Origin: a virus
Length of the DNA stretch: 33,210 nt
Strand: one strand, 5' to 3'
IMG/VR virus record: IMGVR_UViG_3300044618_001730
Coordinates: 1-33,210 of that record
Of the stretch, positions 7,624 through 14,644 are shown in pieces (the first letter of the stretch is position 1; every line of letters starts with the position of its first letter). The notes beneath the pieces are model-generated. The model made no database searches and was not told the DNA's origin. It saw nothing but the letters and a program-made list of their open reading frames with translations. The position numbers and the translations under genes were made by a program.

Positions 7624-9132
7624 TCAGTAATAATCTGCACGACGCGGAAGCTCAGGCTCATCATCATAGTCAGACGGCAGTCGGACGAAACCACCCTGCC
7701 TGTATCTCATGAGAGCCATAATCACCGCGTCAACATAGTCATCGTGAGCCCCATTCGGGAAAGAGGCGCATTCCTCAATAACCTCATCGGCCCATCGCGT
7801 CTCGGGCGCCCACACTATACCAGAGGCAAACATATCGCTAACGCTATTTGCCCGCATGATCTTGTCGCCGGAAGCTCGCGTCGGGGTAAACTCCGACACA
7901 GGAATCCCAATCTGACGAAGCTCATGGATCAGAGGCAAGCCCGAAGCCTTGCCTTCGACCAGCATCGTATCCGGCTGCCACTCCTTATAGACCTCCAGAG
8001 CCCGCTGCTTCAGGTCCGGGAACTCCAGACGATCCTTAAAGGCGTCGAGGAGAATAATATTCTGCCCCTCGACTCCAGAATCATTCACCTTGTTAAACAC
8101 GCCCCAGACAGTGAAGGCGCTGTAGTCCGAGCGATTGTTCTTGGTGAAGGCGGTGTCGGCAGATATGATGATGTATTCGCACTCGGGCGGGCGGCCCCGA
8201 TCCCAACGCTTCCACCACTCTCTCTTGAGAATGGCTCCCTCAGCATTGGTCGGCTGCTGCTGATACTGAGCATTCCACTTGTGGGCGGGCAGTTCTGACT
8301 TCAGCGCCTGAAGCGCCTCGATCTTCCAGAACTGGGGCCACAGAGAGTTTCCCGATGGCAGAATGGCGGGAAGCTCAATGACCTCCCACTCAGACTCCCC
8401 ATCTCCCCGATCCATTGATGTCTGAATCAGACGGCCTGTCAGGTCTCGCTTGCCCCATCGAGTCATAACAATCACGATGCGGGCATCCGGCTGAAGGCGC
8501 TGCCGAGGACCGGACGTGTACCAGTCGAACGCCTTGTCGTAGATCGCAGGATCATGAGCGGCCAGAATGGCCTCTTGCTCCGTGTGCGGGTCATCAATGA
8601 TGAAGAGGTCCGCACCCTTACCGGCAATCGCACCACCAACACCCACGGCAAAGTACTCGCCGCCCTTGTTGGTCGCCCAGCGACCGGATGCCTTGGAGTC
8701 AGACTGAAGCTCTACGTCTGGAAAGATTTTCTGGAAGTCTTCAGTGTCCAGAAGGTTCCGGACCTTCCGACCAAAGTTCACTGCCAACTCAGCCGTGTGG
8801 GTGGCCTGGATGATCTTCTTGTCCGGGAAGTTCCCCATGAACCAAGCAGGCAGGAGGAAAGACGCAAACTCCGACTTCGTGTGTCGGGGCGGCATGTTGA
8901 TGATGAGCCGCTTGCAGTCTCCGAAGAGAACCTTCTCGAAGGCTTCTGCCATGATCTTGTGGTGGGCGCCGTCGATAAAGCCCGGCCACATCTGTCGGAC
9001 GAACGCCAGAAACTTCTTCCTGGAAGCCTCCCGGCCCTTGGCCAGTTCCAATTTCTCCACAAGCCTTAGCAGTTCTACCTGCTCAGACTCGGGAAGCTCT
9101 TTGATCTTGGGCAGAATGTCTTCGAGGTTCAC
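7624..9132 (-). CDS. terminase large subunit
   Basis: A 502-residue packaging motor with both halves visible. The ATPase half has a Walker A variant PPRHTKS at residues 81-87 and Walker B LFIIDD at 176-181, followed by a coupling motif region near MTRWG (223-227). The C-terminal nuclease half has the RNase H-like acidic residues: Asp326 in ISADTAF, Glu393 in VEGKASG and Asp464/465/468 in AHDDYVDA. It cuts and pumps DNA through the portal encoded next door. The start is GTG at 9132, directly after an intrinsic-terminator hairpin and without a visible Shine-Dalgarno. The N-terminal helix after it looks family-like, so this start is kept, with some doubt. Confidence 0.9.
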   Translation of the reverse strand: MNLEDILPKIKELPESEQVELLRLVEKLELAKGREASRKKFLAFVRQMWPGFIDGAHHKIMAEAFEKVLFGDCKRLIINMPPRHTKSEFASFLLPAWFMGNFPDKKIIQATHTAELAVNFGRKVRNLLDTEDFQKIFPDVELQSDSKASGRWATNKGGEYFAVGVGGAIAGKGADLFIIDDPHTEQEAILAAHDPAIYDKAFDWYTSGPRQRLQPDARIVIVMTRWGKRDLTGRLIQTSMDRGDGESEWEVIELPAILPSGNSLWPQFWKIEALQALKSELPAHKWNAQYQQQPTNAEGAILKREWWKRWDRGRPPECEYIIISADTAFTKNNRSDYSAFTVWGVFNKVNDSGVEGQNIILLDAFKDRLEFPDLKQRALEVYKEWQPDTMLVEGKASGLPLIHELRQIGIPVSEFTPTRASGDKIMRANSVSDMFASGIVWAPETRWADEVIEECASFPNGAHDDYVDAVIMALMRYRQGGFVRLPSDYDDEPELPRRADYY

Positions 9133-9133
9133 G

Positions 9134-9159
9134 AAAAAAGGCCCCCATTGCTGGGGGCC
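9134..9159 (-). terminator. intrinsic terminator hairpin abutting the large terminase start
   Basis: On the minus strand a perfect 7-bp GC stem (9153-9159 with 9140-9146, loop of 6) is followed by six T (9134-9139), then one C, then the GTG start of the large terminase. It would end transcripts coming from the LexA-like gene or from the promoter-like sequence at 9211-9239. It may therefore act as an attenuator. On the plus strand there is no T tract, so it is not bidirectional. Confidence 0.75.
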
Positions 9160-9210
9160 AAGTCACACTCACGGAGAGACTGAACCGTCAGACGACGGAG
9201 GTCCGAGCCC

Positions 9211-9239
9211 ATTCCATCAAATACTGCCCCAAGGGTCAA
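9211..9239 (-). promoter_or_regulatory. putative sigma70-type promoter for large terminase
   Basis: Reading the minus strand, TTGACC (9239-9234) is followed after 17 bases by TGGAAT (9216-9211). The start of transcription would fall near 9204, giving a leader of about 70 bases that contains the terminator hairpin and then the terminase start. The -35 box is good and the -10 box moderate (4 of 6). It lies in the short gap after the LexA-like gene. Confidence 0.45.
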
Positions 9240-9247
9240 GGAAATCA

Positions 9248-9496
9248 TCAAGCGGCCTTCTCAATGACAGCGAGCGAACGCGCTCGCCTTGGCAGAAGTT
9301 CCAGATGGCCGCGCTCAACGAGCGCATCAATCATCCGCTTCACACCAGACTTGGACGCAATGCCAACTGACTCACCAATCTCCTGATAGGATGGTGAGTA
9401 ACCCTTCTCAGCACAATACTTTTTCACAAACTCCAGCACCAAATGCTGCTTCATGGTCACGCCAAGTTTGCCCGAAGGGTATTTCCTGCCCGACAT
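9248..9496 (-). CDS. LexA-type winged-helix DNA-binding protein
   Basis: An 82-residue protein corresponding to the N-terminal DNA-binding domain of LexA without the peptidase half. 'VLEFVKKYCAEKGYSPSYQE' matches the LexA helix 1 region, followed by 'IGESVGIASKSGVKRMIDAL' (helix-turn-helix) and 'RGHLELLPRRARSLAV' (wing and end). The ATG at 9496 lies 1 base after the stop of the upstream gene (TAGGATG). It could be a repressor for the divergent region or for the late genes. Alternatively it could be an accessory packaging factor, since it sits between the two terminase genes. The missing Ser/Lys protease means it cannot self-cleave. Confidence 0.7.
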   Translation of the reverse strand: MSGRKYPSGKLGVTMKQHLVLEFVKKYCAEKGYSPSYQEIGESVGIASKSGVKRMIDALVERGHLELLPRRARSLAVIEKAA

Positions 9497-9497
9497 C

Positions 9498-9707
9498 CTA
9501 CTTACCCTTTGCCTTGATAAGCAAACCCATATGTCCATCGGCCAAACGCTTCTGAGACATCAGAATGTGCCCATCCCGATGAAGACCCCTGGCGTCAGGC
9601 ACGCTCACAACAGCATCCGGGATAGAGACCCAGCGAGAAAAGCCAGCGCCATGAACCCCAGAGTACTGAGACTCGGCAATCAACGTCCACGTCTCCGGTA
9701 TCTTCAT
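9498..9707 (-). CDS. hypothetical protein
   Basis: A 69-residue protein (MKIPETWTLIAESQYSGVHG...) with a middle segment 'FSRWVSIPDAVVSVPDARGL' and a basic tail. The ATG at 9707 is chosen because GGGGAAG stands 6 bases before it; in-frame ATG at 9740 and TTG at 9764 have weaker sites. It is directly followed by the LexA-like gene, so the two form a pair between small and large terminase. I do not recognise a family. Function unknown. Confidence 0.5.
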   Translation of the reverse strand: MKIPETWTLIAESQYSGVHGAGFSRWVSIPDAVVSVPDARGLHRDGHILMSQKRLADGHMGLLIKAKGK

Positions 9708-10168
9708 CCTAGGCTTCCCCAAACCTTCGGAACAAAGCATATCCAAAGCCGTGACTAAGCGCAATTCTGCCCCAGAACCAAGGAGCGAGCGCCATCTTAG
9801 GTAGAATGAGGGAGCCAGAAATGGGTCAAAACCCCGGCAAAAGCCAACCAGAGGGGGAAATCAGCCGTTTTTGCGATATCCCCGGCCTGGGTATGGGACC
9901 CAAAAAGGGAAGGGGGTGGGTCTCTGGGGAGAGAATGGCTGAGGAGGGGTGGGGAAATGAAGGGGGAGGAGGCTATCAAAGGTTATGGGATCGTTGGAGT
10001 GGAATAGTATGTATAGGCGGGCGGGTACGCGATGCTCGAACGGGGGTGTGCCCGGTGGGTGGGGTCAGCAGGACCGGCCTTTCATCACCGCCCGGCCTGC
10101 CAAGCCCCTGTTTTTCCCCGTTTTAGACCGCAACCTCCACCTCGCGCGATCTATCTAGACCGGCAGCC
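9708..10168. other. gene-poor gap with G tracts between terminase subunits
   Basis: No convincing gene lies here. Between about 9895 and 10000 the plus strand carries many runs of three to six G separated by short loops (for example GGGAAGGGGGTGGG at about 9908), a pattern able to form G-quadruplexes. Phage cos and pac sites commonly lie in or next to the small terminase gene, so this stretch is a candidate for the packaging recognition region. That role is inferred from position; no cos end or repeat was identified directly. Confidence 0.4.
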
Positions 10169-10732
10169 TCAGCCCGCCTTTGCCAGCATGGCCCTAAGCT
10201 TGGCCTCTAGCGTGGCGGCTAGGTCAGCCGGTGCAGCCTCTGCCGGTTCAGTGGCAACCCGTTCACGGAAGGCGCCGACAACATCCAGCTTGCCCAGTAG
10301 CTCAAGGGCGCGAACCCTGGCGGCGGGCGGGCTATCGGGATCGGTTGACTCAGCGTGCAAGCGTTCGATGACGTGTTGCCTGATCCGGGCGGCATCAAGC
10401 GATGTTTTCGCCTGCCTTTCCATAACTAGCTGGTTAACCCTTGCGGCGATCACGGGGTTTGCCATGAGGCGGCAAGCCTCGGCATGGACAGTGGCCGGTG
10501 CCATGTTGGCGGCGTCATATGCGGCCCGGTAGGACACTGCGAGGGTTTCGCCACGGGACCCGACGCCTTGTGCAAAAGCCTCTTGCTTGGCGGTCAATCC
10601 GTTTGCGTCTTTGCCTTGCCCATTGGCCAGGGGGACGACAACCCTATCGGGGGATGCTGCCACAACACGAAGGGCAGGGGGTTTGCGCTTACGCTTCGTC
10701 TTCTCTCCCCTAGGCTTATCGGACACGGCCAC
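10169..10732 (-). CDS. terminase small subunit (Terminase_2-like)
   Basis: A 187-residue protein with the recognisable core of the Terminase_2 family: 'LTAKQEAFAQGVGSRGETLA' near residue 46, 'SYRAAYDAANMAPATVHAEA' and 'CRLMANPVIAARVNQL' (residues about 67-102), a helix-turn-helix that binds the packaging site. The N-terminal 35 residues are basic and probably disordered; the C-terminus is a helical oligomerisation and terminase-binding tail. GTG at 10732 or GTG at 10726 could start translation; the second has a better spaced GAGG. Unusually, two small genes and a 460-base gap separate it from the large subunit gene. Confidence 0.82.
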   Translation of the reverse strand: MAVSDKPRGEKTKRKRKPPALRVVAASPDRVVVPLANGQGKDANGLTAKQEAFAQGVGSRGETLAVSYRAAYDAANMAPATVHAEACRLMANPVIAARVNQLVMERQAKTSLDAARIRQHVIERLHAESTDPDSPPAARVRALELLGKLDVVGAFRERVATEPAEAAPADLAATLEAKLRAMLAKAG

Positions 10733-10873
10733 CTCAAGGCGGCTTGCGCCGCTTGCTTCAGGAACAAACCGGGAACGCTCTCAGCTCCCCGATCTTGCCG
10801 CCCTATGCGGCCCGGCCATCCTACCAGCACGCCGGGGCAGCACACAACAAAACGATGGCGCAACCATAGGTCT

Positions 10874-10923
10874 AACCCATTGAGACATCGCACAACGCAT
10901 TGATGTGGATCGTAACCCGTTGA
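10874..10923. repeat. three direct repeats at exact 20-base spacing (operator or iteron candidate)
   Basis: AACCCATTGA (10874-10883), AACGCATTGA (10894-10903) and AACCCGTTGA (10914-10923) share the consensus AACSCRTTGA and start exactly 20 bases apart, close to two turns of the helix. All copies therefore face the same side. The word after copies 1 and 3 is also similar (ATCGCAC). They lie 45 bases upstream of the promoter at 10968 and would suit cooperative binding of a regulator or initiator. Confidence 0.7.
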
Positions 10924-10967
10924 AATCGCACCATGAAAAAAAATATCAGACAGGCGTCTTTTTTGTG

Positions 10968-10996
10968 TTGACCCGTCCGAAGCGCACCTTTAGAAG
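10968..10996 (+). promoter_or_regulatory. sigma70-type early promoter
   Basis: TTGACC (10968-10973), a 17-base spacer and TAGAAG (10991-10996). The spacer end and -10 read AGCGCACC-TT-TAGAA, matching the promoter at 15034-15061 almost perfectly over this part, which suggests shared regulation. Transcription would start near 11003 and run through a leader of more than 400 bases into the gene at 11435. Confidence 0.65.
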
Positions 10997-11219
10997 CATC
11001 TCCAGGCACGGACCACCTCACGGAGGACCCCGGCGCCACCGCTCTCTGAAACAGTGAATAAGGGCACAAGCATGATGGGCGGCTAGCAACCGCCCCCATG
11101 CAGAGAGCCACCACCGGATAGCGCAATCGGTCAGCAGCAGCGCGATAATCTACACGGGCAGGGCGTTCCTGTCCCGGAGTAGGGACCCGAGTAAACATGA
11201 CAACTCAGCCTAGGGGGCA

Positions 11220-11326
11220 GACATAAGCGCGCCGACACAAGATCGTGAGCCGGTCGCCCTAGGTGGTAGGGAGCAATTGAGCCGCCCGAGACGTAAGCGC
11301 GCCGCCCGCATGGGCGTGAGCCGGTC
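11220..11326 (+). repeat. paired direct repeats about 70 bases apart
   Basis: Copy 1 (11220-11255) has GACATAAGCGCGCCG, 10 bases, then GTGAGCCGGTC. Copy 2 (11290-11326) has GACGTAAGCGCGCCG, 11 bases, then GTGAGCCGGTC. The two blocks are conserved while the middle differs, as in a pair of RNA stem-loops or protein sites. They lie in the untranslated leader expected from the promoter at 10968. Confidence 0.65.
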
Positions 11327-11434
11327 AAGGGTGGCGCTGCACCGGGGGTCATGTGGTCCGGCGGGGATGCGTCCCCGCCTGCACCGGCAGCCTGCCGCAT
11401 CGCGCGGCGCGCTGCTGATGCAGAGGATCAGAAC

Positions 11435-11671
11435 ATGGACGGCAAGAAGATCGTTCAAGATATCCGCCACGCTGAACGCTGCCTGAAAGAGGCACGCAAG
11501 GCGCTGAGGGACGGAAATAGCGAGGCGCTACTTCAACGCCTCTCCCTAGTGGCACAATACGCCGCCCTAGCAGCGCACAACATGCCGGAAGATCAACCGG
11601 GCGTGCAAACACTGAGGGAAGCATGGAGCCCGGCCAGCAGGGCATGCGATGAGTCAATGAAATGGAGATAG
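11435..11671 (+). CDS. small helical hypothetical protein
   Basis: A 78-residue, mostly helical protein (IRHAERCLKEARKALRDGNS, then LSLVAQYAALAAHNMPEDQP) and the first gene of the rightward operon. The ATG at 11435 is chosen because AGAGGA stands 8 bases before it; longer versions of the frame run into the non-coding leader. No family was recognised. Small helical first genes of this kind are often host-takeover proteins, but nothing specific supports that here. Confidence 0.6.
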   Translation: MDGKKIVQDIRHAERCLKEARKALRDGNSEALLQRLSLVAQYAALAAHNMPEDQPGVQTLREAWSPASRACDESMKWR

Positions 11672-11722
11672 CGGCCAGCCAGAGGCTGGTGCGCCCGGAA
11701 CCGTAGGACAACGGAGGGAAAC

Positions 11723-11917
11723 ATGAACGAAGTGTGCGAGCTATACGTGGAATACCTAACGCCCCCGTCCTACTGGGCAGAAGATTACGAACCTCCCTTC
11801 ATGGGGGAACCCGGCTTCTACGTGTCCTCTAACGGGGACGTGGTTTCCGGGCCGTATGACACGAAGGCAGAGGCAGAGGCGGAACGCCGCTACCTGATCA
11901 GCCTCACGGCGGAATAA
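11723..11917 (+). CDS. small acidic hypothetical protein
   Basis: A 64-residue acidic protein with 'PGFYVSSNGDVVSGPYDTKA' followed by 'EAEAERRYLISLTAE'. The pattern of a short beta hairpin ending in G-P-Y/F-D-T-x-x-E-A is common in small phage proteins of unknown role. A strong ribosome site (GGAGGG) stands 5 bases before the ATG. The 51-base gap before it contains a perfect 6-bp hairpin (CCAGCC/GGCTGG) and the word CTGGTGCGCCC, which recurs before the next gene. Confidence 0.65.
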   Translation: MNEVCELYVEYLTPPSYWAEDYEPPFMGEPGFYVSSNGDVVSGPYDTKAEAEAERRYLISLTAE

Positions 11918-11974
11918 CTGGTGCGCCCTGCCGGGCGATATCTGACAGAACAACCCAACAACGGAGAGGCAACC

Positions 11975-12202
11975 ATGTATCAGGCGATTCAGACAAAGTT
12001 TCTCGGCCCCACCAACTTCCGGGGCGCCCGCGTGAAGGCAACCGCCGACGCTGGCAGCGTTACAGTGTCATGGGATTACGCCCTTGGCATTTACGAAAAC
12101 CACAAAGCCGCCGCCGTCGCCCTGGCGAACAAGTACGGGTGGAATACGAACATGCTGGGCGGTTCCCTGCCCGGCAAGGGGTACGCCTTCATCCAAGTCT
12201 GA
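11975..12202 (+). CDS. conserved small phage/plasmid protein
   Basis: A 75-residue protein beginning 'MYQAIQTKFLGPTNFRGARV' and ending 'LPGKGYAFIQV'. From memory, this small beta-alpha protein (Y-Q-x-I-x-T-K-x-x-G-P-T-N-x-R-G start, W-D-Y-A-L middle, G-G-x-L-P-G-x-G-Y-x-F end) is widespread on phages and conjugative plasmids; its function is not established. The ATG at 11975 follows GGAGAGG by 5 bases. The C-terminus is followed by a hairpin that may be a weak terminator. Confidence 0.75.
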   Translation: MYQAIQTKFLGPTNFRGARVKATADAGSVTVSWDYALGIYENHKAAAVALANKYGWNTNMLGGSLPGKGYAFIQV

Positions 12203-12213
12203 CGCCCCGGCTT

Positions 12214-12236
12214 CCCACCGCCTTTGCGGTGGGTTT
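12214..12236 (+). terminator. hairpin, possible weak terminator
   Basis: CCCACCGC (12214-12221) and GCGGTGGG (12226-12233) form an 8-bp stem with a CTTT loop, followed by only three T. It lies 11 bases after the stop of the preceding gene. The short T tract suggests partial termination or transcript-end protection rather than a full stop. Confidence 0.5.
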
Positions 12237-12283
12237 CCCGGTCGCCAGTGGCGCCGACACTTCAACACCAGAGGAGCATGGAC

Positions 12284-13663
12284 ATGCCTCGCAAGGCACG
12301 TTTTGCCACGCCCGCCGACGCTGAAAGGTGGGCAGTAAACAAGGGCGCCCCGGTTCGCGGATCGGGGCATTCGATCACCAGCGCCACCCGTGGACTGGTG
12401 CGCTTTTGGCTAACCGCGTCTGGCATCCCGTCTGAAAGGGCCGTGCTTTTCAGCGTCGGGCAGATGACCGCCGCATGGCATGACCTCAGCGGCGCCGCCC
12501 TGGCAGCACTGAAGGACGGCAACCCCGTCCCCAGCCCGGTGCCAGCACCCACCCCCACCCCGGCGCGCTTCAAGCCCGAGGACTTCCCCATCCCTGTCAA
12601 GAACGAAAAGGACACTGCACCCGTGAACACGAACGATCACGCCGCCGCCCTCGACGCCCTCAAGCGTATCCTGGCGCCGGATGCCACCCCGCTGGATGAA
12701 AACGCGGTGGTCGAGATTGTCACCCGACGCATGGGCGACACGGTGAAGGCTGCCGTGAACGACGCCGCCGACAAGGCCCGGATGGACCTCTCCGACCTAC
12801 TTGAGGAAGCGCGCTCTATCGTGAACGGCGCGCCCCGCGTGCTGCGGATCGAGGTGGCCGGGCGTATTAAGGAAATGCCCGCCACGCCCCGGCATTGCAT
12901 GTTCGACACCTTCCTGGCGATGGTTATCGCCAGCCGGTTGACGGGTGGGCAGATGCCTATGCTGGTCGGCCCGGCGGCTGGTGGCAAAACCACCGCCTGC
13001 GAGCAAGTCGCAACGGCCCTGGGCCTGCCCTTCTATTCGGACGGCGCCTTGACCGGGAAGCATGAACTGACCGGCTATAAGGACGGCGCCGGGCAGTATC
13101 ATACCACCCCCTTCCGCCAAGCGTTCGAGCATGGCGGCGTCTACCTCATGGACGAATTGGATCGGTCGGACCCTAGCGTTCCGCTGACCCTCAATTCTGC
13201 CCTCGCAAACGGGTTCATGTCTTTCCCCGACCGGGCCGAGCCGGTGCGTCGTCATCCGGACTTTGTCCCCATCGTCGCGGCCAACACCTTCGGGCGGGGC
13301 GCCGATCGGATTTATGTCGGCGCGAACCAACTGGACGGCGCGACCATTGACCGCACGGCCCCGCTGGTTTGGGATTATGACGAAGTGCTTGAGCGCGCCC
13401 TTGCTGGTGATGACGCCTGGGTGGCTTACGTCCAGGCCGCGCGCAACGCCGCCTTCAAGCACAAAATCCGCCACATCATCAGCCCTCGCGCGAGCATTGG
13501 CGGCGCGAACCTTCGGCGGGTTGGGCTGCCCTTCGATGTGGTGGCCGAGGCTTCCATCTGGAAGGGCCTCGACACTGAGCAGCGTGCCCGCATCATCGCG
13601 GATATCCCCGACAACGTGACGCGCCGGGCTCAGGCAGCCCGCGTGATCCTGGCAGCGGAATAA
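12284..13663 (+). CDS. MoxR/CobS-like AAA+ ATPase
   Basis: About 459 residues. Residues 1-80 form a small unknown domain, followed by a Pro-rich linker (about 82-96), a helical region, and an AAA+ domain from about residue 200. Walker A is GPAAGGKT (229-236); Walker B is VYLMDELDRSD (286-296). 'AANTFGRGADRIYVGANQLD' with an R after it carries the sensor and arginine-finger region of the AAA_5/CobS group. Such ATPases remodel partner complexes and usually pair with a VWA-type protein; the next gene lies 5 bases downstream and is the likely partner. The second ATG (12284) is spaced 7 bases from AGGAG and is preferred over the first (12278). Confidence 0.8.
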   Translation: MPRKARFATPADAERWAVNKGAPVRGSGHSITSATRGLVRFWLTASGIPSERAVLFSVGQMTAAWHDLSGAALAALKDGNPVPSPVPAPTPTPARFKPEDFPIPVKNEKDTAPVNTNDHAAALDALKRILAPDATPLDENAVVEIVTRRMGDTVKAAVNDAADKARMDLSDLLEEARSIVNGAPRVLRIEVAGRIKEMPATPRHCMFDTFLAMVIASRLTGGQMPMLVGPAAGGKTTACEQVATALGLPFYSDGALTGKHELTGYKDGAGQYHTTPFRQAFEHGGVYLMDELDRSDPSVPLTLNSALANGFMSFPDRAEPVRRHPDFVPIVAANTFGRGADRIYVGANQLDGATIDRTAPLVWDYDEVLERALAGDDAWVAYVQAARNAAFKHKIRHIISPRASIGGANLRRVGLPFDVVAEASIWKGLDTEQRARIIADIPDNVTRRAQAARVILAAE

Positions 13664-13668
13664 AAGAC

Positions 13669-14583
13669 ATGCGCGACCTTCGATCCCTCCCGACCGACCC
13701 CAACCGGGCGCAATTCGCGCCCTACCTTCCCGCCTTTCATGAGGCGGCGAAAAGCGTCGCCTCCATTCACTTCGACACGATGGCAGAACTAATGGAGTAC
13801 GTGCCCCCGAATGATCCTCGCGGGGACCGACACTGCGGATCGGCATGGTCGGGCGGCAAAGAGTTCTGCGGCACGAGAAACATGGTCGAGGCGCTGAAAT
13901 ACGCCCGAGACGGGTGGGAGGAGGGCGCCGAGCGCGCCCGACCCCTGCTGGACAAGATCAAGACGGCCCGCCCCGTCCGCAGGGCGCTGGTCAAGTGGAG
14001 TGTGGCCGGGGCGATCCCGAGTGTGCCCCGCTATCTGTCGGGCGACCCCATGCACATGCGGACTGTCGGCATGACCGCCAGCAGCAGGCAGCCGGTCATC
14101 ACCCTGGTCGCCAACTGGTCCACCCCGGCGCACGTTAGCTCCCGCGTGTTCGAGTGCAGCGCCGTGGCTGCTGCTGCCATCTGCGACCGGCTGGAAGATG
14201 CAGGCTACCGCGTGGAGATTATTGCCGGACGGCGATGCTCTAGCGATACCGGCGGGCAGAAGGGGCACGTCGCGGATATGTTCGCTCGCCTCAAGGCAGC
14301 CGAGGATGCGATGGACCTCGCGCGCATGGCCTTTGGTCTGGGGCATCCCTCTGCCCTGCGGCGCCTGTCTTTTGCGATTGCCTCCATCCATCCGGGCTTT
14401 CGGGCAGCAACCGAATACGGACAGGGGTATGCGTCGGACTTCGGGGAACTGGAGATGCCGCCCGGCACATACTTCCTGCCTGCCAACAAGAACGTCGCAA
14501 GCGAGTGCGGCGTCGATCCCATGAAGTCTTTCGACTACGTGCTGGCATCCCTCATCAAGCAGGGTTGCCCCGGTCTGGAATGA
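13669..14583 (+). CDS. partner protein of the AAA+ ATPase, possible VWA-like domain
   Basis: A 304-residue protein that starts 5 bases after the ATPase gene. Residues about 40-75 contain 'RGDRHCGSAWSGGKEFCGTR', and the centre has 'PVITLVANWSTPAHVSSRVF' then 'AICDRLEDAGYRVEIIAGRR'. That beta strand, Ser/Thr loop, helix, strand arrangement resembles a von Willebrand A fold without a canonical DxSxS metal site. From memory, phage proteins of this type (DUF7192-like) are encoded beside CobS-like ATPases. The pair would form a MoxR-VWA type remodelling complex; the target is unknown. A hairpin with TTT follows the stop. Confidence 0.65.
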   Translation: MRDLRSLPTDPNRAQFAPYLPAFHEAAKSVASIHFDTMAELMEYVPPNDPRGDRHCGSAWSGGKEFCGTRNMVEALKYARDGWEEGAERARPLLDKIKTARPVRRALVKWSVAGAIPSVPRYLSGDPMHMRTVGMTASSRQPVITLVANWSTPAHVSSRVFECSAVAAAAICDRLEDAGYRVEIIAGRRCSSDTGGQKGHVADMFARLKAAEDAMDLARMAFGLGHPSALRRLSFAIASIHPGFRAATEYGQGYASDFGELEMPPGTYFLPANKNVASECGVDPMKSFDYVLASLIKQGCPGLE

Positions 14584-14585
14584 GG

Positions 14586-14610
14586 GGAGGGGGCTAACGC
14601 CCCTTCCTTT
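14586..14610 (+). terminator. hairpin with short T tract after the ATPase pair
   Basis: GGAGGGGGC (14586-14594) pairs with GCCCCTTCC (14599-14607) through one G-T wobble around a TAAC loop, followed by TTT. It sits 3 bases after the stop at 14583 and probably limits read-through from the ATPase operon into the next gene. Confidence 0.6.
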
Positions 14611-14644
14611 CAGAACAATTAGACGACGCAAAGGATACTAGACC

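Larger units (their letters stand above)
10733..11434. other. divergent intergenic control region
   Basis: About 700 bases without a supported gene, between the leftward late genes and the rightward early genes. It contains the 20-base-spaced direct repeats (10874-10923), a short-stem hairpin with T6 (10949-10966), a promoter (10968-10996), a hairpin GTCCC/GGGAC (11171-11186), paired long repeats (11220-11326) and a perfect 7-bp hairpin GCGGGGA/TCCCCGC with a 4-base loop (11361-11378). Open frames here are short, antisense or lack ribosome sites. Confidence 0.6.

Noticed and set aside
5492-7630. A 712-codon open frame on the plus strand opposite the portal gene
   Set aside because: It is an antisense shadow of a high-GC coding gene: composition is skewed, no ribosome site, and the opposite strand encodes a recognisable portal.
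9806-10126. A 106-codon plus-strand frame in the G-rich gap
   Set aside because: Low-complexity Gly/Trp-rich translation, no ribosome site and opposite direction to the flanking operon.
10733-11434. tRNA genes in the divergent region
   Set aside because: Hairpins are present, but no segment has the T-loop, anticodon stem and acceptor pairing together.
12797-13846. A 349-codon minus-strand frame opposite the AAA+ ATPase
   Set aside because: The plus strand has intact Walker motifs, and the antisense frame shows no family features; it is a shadow.
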